Below, piece by piece: positions 58,803 through 64,000 of a DNA stretch of 64,000 nucleotides (positions are counted from its first letter, which is position 1; each line of letters opens with the position of its first letter). The notes beneath the pieces are model-generated. The model was not told the origin of the DNA. It saw nothing but the letters and a program-made list of their open reading frames with translations, and did not search any database. The position numbers and the translations under genes were made by a program. Source of the DNA: Rhodothermus bifroesti (GTDB lineage Bacteria > Bacteroidota > Rhodothermia > Rhodothermales > Rhodothermaceae); contig NZ_JAGKTL010000001.1 of NCBI RefSeq assembly GCF_017908595.1, positions 372,001 through 436,000 on the forward strand, written 5' to 3'.

Positions 58803-60468
58803 ACATCAGATTACCCTTGAGATTAGCGGGATGATCTGTAATGCCTGCGCACAGCGGGTCCAGCAGGCGCTCCAGTCGGTGCCTGGAGTGGAGCAGGTGA
58901 GGCTCTCGAGCTGGCGCTCCGGTCAAGCATCCCTTGTAGTCCAGGCCTCCGTTACCGACGACCAGCTCCTCGAGGCCGTCTTGCAAGCCAGCCGCGGCAC
59001 GCCCCACGCCTACCACGCGCATGTACGCGAGCGGTCGCCAATGGCATCTCAGCACGTCAGCGCTGGGAGCGCTGAGACGACCCCTGAGCTCTTGATCATC
59101 GGTGGGGGCTCTGCTGCCTTTGCTGCTGCCATCAGAGCACGCGAGCTCGGCGCTACCGTCCTCCTCGTCACATCAGGAACGCTCGGCGGCACCTGCGTTA
59201 ACGTCGGCTGCGTTCCCTCAAAGACCTTGATCCGAGCGGCGCAGCGCGTGCATGCTGCCAGGCGTGGTGCCACCCATAGCACGTCTGCGCTAGCCCCTCT
59301 GGATTGGCAAGCACTCCTCCAGCACAAAGAGGCGCTCATCGCTGCGCTCCGCACGAGCAAATATGAAGGCGTGGCGCAGACGTACGGCATCCCCATCCTT
59401 CACGGCACAGCCAGCTTCGCCGGCCCCCAAACTGTTGTTGTGGACGGCACGGTGTACCGGCCCCGCAAAATCCTGATCGCCACGGGTTCAGCGCCGTGGG
59501 CTCCTCCGATTCCGGGGTTAGCCCAGAGCGGATTTCTCGATAGCACAGCAGCGCTGAGCCTGCCTTCGCTGCCTGCCTCCCTGATCGTGGTTGGAGCAGG
59601 AGCCATTGGCCTTGAGCTGGCGCAGCTGTTTGCGCGGCTTGGCGTTGCCGTCACGGTGCTCGAAGTGCTTCCGCGCATTGCCCCCTTGGAAGAGCCAGAG
59701 CTCAGCGCGATGCTGACAGAAGCACTGCGCCAGGAAGGCCTTGCCATCTACACGAGCGTGGCCATCCGTCGGGTAGAAAGAAAGGAAGGCGCCTACCGAG
59801 TAGAGGTCGAGCGGGAAGGGCGAACCGAAGTCCTCACGGCCGAGCAGCTGCTGCTTGCCACCGGCCGCAGACCGCAGACAGCCCACCTCAAGCTCGAAGC
59901 CGCCGGCGTCGAGACCGGCCCGAAAGGCGAAATCCTCGTCAACGAACTGCTCCAAACCACCAACCCGAAGATCTATGCCGCAGGCGACGTGCTTGGGGAG
60001 CCGATGTTCGTGTACGTGGCAGCCTATGCCGGTGCGCTCGCTGCAGAGAATGCGCTCACGGGCACCAACAAGCGGTATAACCTCTCTGCGCTGCCGCGGG
60101 TTACCTTTACCGATCCGCAAATTGCCAGCGTCGGCTTGACCGAAGCCCAGGCGCGCGCCCACGGGCACGAGGCAAACACAGCCCTCCTCCACGCAGCGGA
60201 TATTCCGGCTGCCCTCGTAGCGGATGCGCCCTACGGACTCATCAAGCTGGTGGCCGACAGCCGCACAGGCAAACTCTTGGGCGCACACGTCCTAGCCCCC
60301 GAAGCCGGAGAGGTGATCCAAGCAGCCACCATCGCAATCCGCTTGGGATTGACGTACAAGGACCTGGCTGACACCTTCCATCCCTATCTCACCTGGGCCG
60401 AAGGTCTCAAGCTGGCCGCCATTGCCTTCGAGAAAGACATCCGCCAGCTCTCCTGCTGCGCAGCGTAG
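58792..60468 (+). CDS. merA: Mercuric reductase MerA with N-terminal HMA domain
   Basis: This cytoplasmic NADPH-dependent flavoenzyme reduces Hg(II) to volatile Hg(0). Of 558 residues, 1-70 form an NmerA metal-binding domain (ISGMICNACAQRVQQALQ). The FAD site is LIIGGGSAAFAAAIRARELG near residue 105, and the redox disulfide is GGTCVNVGCVPSK. The NADPH site is VVGAGAIGLELAQLFARLGV. YAAGDVLGEPMFVYVAAYAG and the C-terminal vicinal cysteines (LSCCAA) that deliver Hg(II) are present. All catalytic elements are intact. It is the last gene of the operon. Confidence 0.97.
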   Translation: METKHQITLEISGMICNACAQRVQQALQSVPGVEQVRLSSWRSGQASLVVQASVTDDQLLEAVLQASRGTPHAYHAHVRERSPMASQHVSAGSAETTPELLIIGGGSAAFAAAIRARELGATVLLVTSGTLGGTCVNVGCVPSKTLIRAAQRVHAARRGATHSTSALAPLDWQALLQHKEALIAALRTSKYEGVAQTYGIPILHGTASFAGPQTVVVDGTVYRPRKILIATGSAPWAPPIPGLAQSGFLDSTAALSLPSLPASLIVVGAGAIGLELAQLFARLGVAVTVLEVLPRIAPLEEPELSAMLTEALRQEGLAIYTSVAIRRVERKEGAYRVEVEREGRTEVLTAEQLLLATGRRPQTAHLKLEAAGVETGPKGEILVNELLQTTNPKIYAAGDVLGEPMFVYVAAYAGALAAENALTGTNKRYNLSALPRVTFTDPQIASVGLTEAQARAHGHEANTALLHAADIPAALVADAPYGLIKLVADSRTGKLLGAHVLAPEAGEVIQAATIAIRLGLTYKDLADTFHPYLTWAEGLKLAAIAFEKDIRQLSCCAA

Positions 60469-60475
60469 GAATGCA

Positions 60476-60506
60476 AGCAGCCCTGCCCGCACTGCGCAGG
60501 GCTGCT
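60476..60506 (+). terminator. Hairpin after merA
   Basis: AGCAGCCCTGC (60476-60486) pairs with GCAGGGCTGCT (60496-60506), an 11-bp perfect stem with a 9-nt loop. No T-run follows, so it is a possible terminator or mRNA-stabilising hairpin between merA and uvrA. Confidence 0.55.
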
Positions 60507-60566
60507 GTGCATCCATTAGGCCGGCCATGCGTTAATGAAACGCATGTCGTAACCGGTCGAAAAGCC

Positions 60567-63455
60567 ATGGAGCTTGCTCCCCCGACGGCCACGCAAACAG
60601 CCGCTGAAGCGCTGCGTCAGAAGGCGCGCACGCACATCGTGCTGCGCGGCGTGCGCCAGCATAATCTAAAAAACATTGACCTTGACCTCCCTAAACGAAA
60701 GCTCATTGTCATTACCGGTCCCAGCGGCTCAGGGAAGTCGAGCCTGGCCTTCGACACCATTTATGCCGAGGGCCAGCGTCGTTATGTGGAAAGCCTTTCC
60801 GCCTATGCCCGCCAGTTCTTAGAGCGCATGGACAGGCCCGATGCGGATCTGATCATAGGCCTAGCTCCAGCCATCGCAATTGAGCAAAAAACGGGTGCAC
60901 GCAACCCCCGGTCGACGGTGGCTACCCAGACCGAGATTTATGACTACTTACGGCTGCTCTACGCCCGCATTGGCCGCACCTACTCGCCCATCAGTGGGGA
61001 AGAGGTGCGGCGCGATTCGCCCTCGACCGTTGCACAAGCCCTACACGAGCGCTTGCCCGATGGTGCACGATGCTTCGTATGCTTTTTCTGCCCTGAACAT
61101 CCAAAGCGCTCCCTAAGAGACGAGCTTGTAGCTCTACGCGAACGCGGCTTTTCGCGGCTAGTGGTGTTGCCTACCGACAAACAGGCGCAGCAGGGCGTGC
61201 AACCAGAGATCCTAGACTTAAGCACCCAGGATCCAGCCACGGTGCGCATTGCACGGGAACGACTCCTGGTGCTCATCGACCGACTGGTGATTCGTCCAGG
61301 CGACGAAGCCAACCGCTCCCGCATTGCCGATGCTGTCGAGCAAGCTTTTCGTGAAGGCGGCGGTCGTTGTGTGATCGTGCGCGTATCGCGCAGCGCAGAG
61401 CGCTTCGACCCCAGTGCCGATCTGCTTTTTTTCAGCGAGCACTTTGAGCGCGACGGGATGGTTTTCGAAGAGCCAACGCCGCTTTTGTTTTCTTTCAACA
61501 GCCCTGTAGGGGCCTGCCCTACCTGCCAGGGCTTCGGGCGCGTGCCCGGCCTCGATCCAGACCTGATCATTCCCAATCCAGATCTATCGATCCGGCAAGG
61601 TGCAATTGCGCCGTTCCGTACCGAAAAGTGGAGCCAGCACTACCACCAGTTAATTCGCCTAGCTGTTGAAGAACGCATCGATATTGATCGGCCCTATCGC
61701 CTCCTTTCTGAACGGGAAAAACGCCTGATTTGGGAAGGTAAAGGGGAATATATCGGCATTTACGGATTTTTCCGCTTTCTGGAAAAGCACAGCTACAAGC
61801 CACACTACCGCATCTTCCATGCCCGCTTTCGGGGCTACACGACCTGCCCGGATTGCCACGGCTACCGGCTACGTAAAGAAGCGCTGTATGTTAAGGTGGG
61901 CGGCTTGCACATCGGCGAAGTGTGCGAAATGACAATTCGGGCTGCACGGGAATTTTTCGATACCTTGGTGCTAACGCCTTTTGAGCAGCAGGTAGCTGGC
62001 GAACTGCTTGAGGCCATCCGCCGCAGGTTACGCTACTTAGACGAGGTAGGGCTCAATTACCTAACGCTCGATCGGCTCAGTCATACGCTTTCAGGTGGTG
62101 AGGCGCAACGTATCCACCTGGCCACTTCACTGGGATCGACCCTAGTGGGAGCCCTGTATGTGCTCGACGAGCCGTCCATCGGCCTTCATCCACGGGACAC
62201 CGATCGACTTATCCGCATCTTAAAGGGGTTACGCGATCTAGGAAATACGGTGATCGTTGTCGAACACGACGCAGCAACTATTCGCCATGCTGACCACATC
62301 GTGGACCTAGGGCCCGGAAGTGGTCACCTGGGCGGAGAGGTCGTCTTTCAAGGCACCTTTGAGGAGCTGCTACGTGCTGAACGCTCGCTGACCGGGGCCT
62401 ATTTAAGCGGCCGAAGGCGCATCGAGGTACCATCGCAGCGCCGTCCGGTTGACCCAGAGAACGTGATCGTTGTGGAAAATGCCCGCCAGCACAACTTAAA
62501 ACGCTTGACTGTCCGCTTCCCCTTGGGCCTGCTGGTGTGCGTAACCGGCGTTTCCGGCTCAGGCAAATCAACACTCGTGCACGATACGCTCTATCAGGGA
62601 CTAGCCCGCATTAAAGGCACGCACGACGGCGAATCGAAGGTGGGACTGCACGATGCCATCCGTGGCCATCATCTGGTTGACCGTGTCGAAATGGTCGATC
62701 AGAGCCCAATTGGCCGCTCGCCGCGCTCTAATCCAGCCACCTATACCAAGGTTTTTGACACAATTCGCGAACTGCTAGCCTCCACACCTCAGGCCCGTCT
62801 ACGTGGCCTCAAGCCAGGCTACTTTTCGTTTAACGTGCCCGGCGGCCGTTGTGAAGTGTGCCAAGGGGAGGGCTTTGTGCGCGTCGAGATGCAGTTTCTG
62901 GCTGATTTGTACTTAGAATGCGAGGCCTGCCACGGCACACGCTATAAGCAGGACGTGCTCGAAATCCACTACCGTGGCAAAAACGTACATGACATCCTCA
63001 ACCTAACCGTAGATGAAGCCCTGGTGTTTTTTGCCGATGTGCCCGAGATTGCCAACCGCCTCCGGGTGCTCGAGGAAATCGGTCTAGGGTACTTGAAACT
63101 AGGGCAGCCAGCAACCACGCTCTCTGGCGGCGAGGCGCAGCGCATTAAACTGGCGGCCCATCTGGACAGCGCCAACCGCGAACGCGTGCTGTACATCCTC
63201 GATGAGCCTACCACCGGGCTGCACTTTGACGACGTGCGCAAGCTGCTGGTTGCTTTAAACCGCCTTGTTGATGCCGGGCACTCGGTGATTGTCGTAGAGC
63301 ATAACCTAGATGTCATCAAATGTGCCGACTGGGTGATCGACTTGGGACCTGAAGGAGGCCACCGAGGAGGCTTTATTGTGGCCGAAGGCACACCCGAGCA
63401 AATCGCCAGCCATCCCGAAAGCCACACCGGCCGCTTCCTGCGCGAAGTGCTGTAA
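60567..63455 (+). CDS. uvrA: Excinuclease ABC subunit A
   Basis: UvrA is the DNA-damage-recognition ATPase of nucleotide excision repair. The product is 962 residues from ATG 60567 (MELAPPTATQ), the ATG nearest the conserved start HIVLRGVRQHNLKNIDLDLP. The first Walker A is ITGPSGSGKSSLAFDTIYAE near residue 52. Zinc-finger cysteines are in ACPTCQGFGR and YTTCPDCHGYR. A second nucleotide site (VTGVSGSGKSTLVHDTLYQG) and GGRCEVCQGEGF / CEACHGTRY follow. ABC signatures read LSGGEAQRIHLA and LSGGEAQRIKLA. It is a core gene resuming immediately after the mer operon. Confidence 0.96.
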   Translation: MELAPPTATQTAAEALRQKARTHIVLRGVRQHNLKNIDLDLPKRKLIVITGPSGSGKSSLAFDTIYAEGQRRYVESLSAYARQFLERMDRPDADLIIGLAPAIAIEQKTGARNPRSTVATQTEIYDYLRLLYARIGRTYSPISGEEVRRDSPSTVAQALHERLPDGARCFVCFFCPEHPKRSLRDELVALRERGFSRLVVLPTDKQAQQGVQPEILDLSTQDPATVRIARERLLVLIDRLVIRPGDEANRSRIADAVEQAFREGGGRCVIVRVSRSAERFDPSADLLFFSEHFERDGMVFEEPTPLLFSFNSPVGACPTCQGFGRVPGLDPDLIIPNPDLSIRQGAIAPFRTEKWSQHYHQLIRLAVEERIDIDRPYRLLSEREKRLIWEGKGEYIGIYGFFRFLEKHSYKPHYRIFHARFRGYTTCPDCHGYRLRKEALYVKVGGLHIGEVCEMTIRAAREFFDTLVLTPFEQQVAGELLEAIRRRLRYLDEVGLNYLTLDRLSHTLSGGEAQRIHLATSLGSTLVGALYVLDEPSIGLHPRDTDRLIRILKGLRDLGNTVIVVEHDAATIRHADHIVDLGPGSGHLGGEVVFQGTFEELLRAERSLTGAYLSGRRRIEVPSQRRPVDPENVIVVENARQHNLKRLTVRFPLGLLVCVTGVSGSGKSTLVHDTLYQGLARIKGTHDGESKVGLHDAIRGHHLVDRVEMVDQSPIGRSPRSNPATYTKVFDTIRELLASTPQARLRGLKPGYFSFNVPGGRCEVCQGEGFVRVEMQFLADLYLECEACHGTRYKQDVLEIHYRGKNVHDILNLTVDEALVFFADVPEIANRLRVLEEIGLGYLKLGQPATTLSGGEAQRIKLAAHLDSANRERVLYILDEPTTGLHFDDVRKLLVALNRLVDAGHSVIVVEHNLDVIKCADWVIDLGPEGGHRGGFIVAEGTPEQIASHPESHTGRFLREVL

Positions 63456-63599
63456 ACGCCAATAACCACGCGCTGTGCGATAGGTCGAGAAAAGCTCAAA
63501 ACCAATCGATTCCTTTTCTCAAAGCTACTGGGCATGCACCCCGCTTGCGCATGAAATGCCCAGGTTTGACCAACGCACGCGTTTCGCCGGCCGCCGATG

Positions 63600-64000
63600 C
63601 TAGCCAAATGGCGGAGGATCGCTCCAGGGCCAGCGACGCGCTTCTGGGCTATTTGGGTAGCGCCTCAGCAAGGCAGACAGGTCTTGGCGAAACTGCCTGC
63701 TGTCGCCACCGGAGTTCAAGTACCGGGCTATGGCCCACCAAAGCATAGCTTGGGCAGCCAAGGGGTGATCCGGAAAGCGCTCCAGTGCTTCGTTAAGCAG
63801 CGCAATCGCCTCTGGGTAACGGCCGCGAGGTACAAGCTCTTTAGCCCTACCCAAGCGTAATACAAGCCAAAAGTCCTCTGGGGGCAGATAGCCCAGCTCT
63901 ACATGGTGCGCTGCGCCACGCACATCGAGCACATAAAACGAAGGCGTCCAGACAGCCGCATACCGCACACGCACCAACCGATCTCGCTGAATGTCCTGCC
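63600..64000 (-). CDS. Thioredoxin-like/TPR protein, C-terminal part (cut by window edge)
   Basis: The visible 133 codons run off the right edge with no start. WTPSFYVLDVRGAAHHVELG is the cis-Pro strand region of a thioredoxin fold. Two TPR-like helical repeats follow (LVPRGRYPEAIALLNEALER, LLRRYPNSPEARRW). The CxxC site, if present, would be outside the window. It is convergent with uvrA. Confidence 0.7.
   Translation of the reverse strand, partial: QDIQRDRLVRVRYAAVWTPSFYVLDVRGAAHHVELGYLPPEDFWLVLRLGRAKELVPRGRYPEAIALLNEALERFPDHPLAAQAMLWWAIARYLNSGGDSRQFRQDLSALLRRYPNSPEARRWPWSDPPPFG

Overview
The window looks like chromosomal DNA of a thermophilic, moderately GC-rich member of the Bacteroidota/Rhodothermota lineage, most likely Rhodothermus or a close relative. 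The evidence is a GyrB of that general type, a secreted protein with a FlgD/type IX-secretion-like C-terminal domain, a BatA-type protein, and a complete-looking division/cell-wall (dcw) cluster. The genus is inferred from gene content and protein style, not from a database search.

Region 1 (1-14.5 kb, minus strand) is a dcw operon. In transcription order it carries mraZ, rsmH, an ftsL-like gene, a class B PBP with PASTA domains, murE, mraY, murD, ftsW, murG, murC, ftsQ, ftsA and ftsZ (cut by the window edge). murF is not in the run. Several genes overlap by 4-20 nt, and two 10-bp-spaced MraZ-type boxes lie in front of mraZ. The genes make the lipid-linked peptidoglycan precursor and assemble the divisome.

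Region 2 (14.5-33.1 kb) is ordinary core chromosome. It holds a LexA-like repressor behind two palindromic operators, a purine permease, pyrG, a three-gene glycosylation/methylation group, gyrB, a secreted amidohydrolase, a CBS-domain protein, hflX, a BatA-like protein, a methyltransferase, a secreted endonuclease/phosphatase-fold enzyme and a DoxX-like protein followed by a strong terminator. The LexA-like protein appears to lack the cleavage site, the catalytic Ser and the catalytic Lys.

Region 3 (33.4-57.3 kb, all genes minus strand) is an integron gene-cassette array without an intact integrase. About eleven recognisable attC sites separate small mobile-looking genes: VOC proteins, alpha/beta hydrolases, four intact SAM or isoprenylcysteine methyltransferases, a RibD-C reductase, a truncated haemoglobin, DUF4242, DUF1326, DUF2182, membrane proteins and a two-gene ABC exporter. 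Many cassettes are broken or chimeric. A 30-codon C-terminal remnant of an integron integrase (with its catalytic Tyr) sits at 51.7 kb, exactly abutting an attC core site. A CopB-type P-type ATPase (47.9-50.0 kb) and a large secreted DUF11-repeat protein (34.6-38.1 kb) are embedded in the array.

A perfect 405-408 bp direct repeat (47461-47865 and 57343-57747) brackets 9.9 kb of the array. On the cassette side each copy ends in GTTAAG, which makes it a candidate attI/recombination platform. On the other side each ends in a TTGACA box, which in the 57.7-kb copy points into the mercury operon.

Region 4 (57.75-64 kb) is a compact mer operon on the plus strand: an ArsR-family regulator, a MerT-MerP fusion, and MerA with an N-terminal metal-binding domain. 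It is followed by uvrA and, convergently, the 3' part of a thioredoxin-like/TPR gene.
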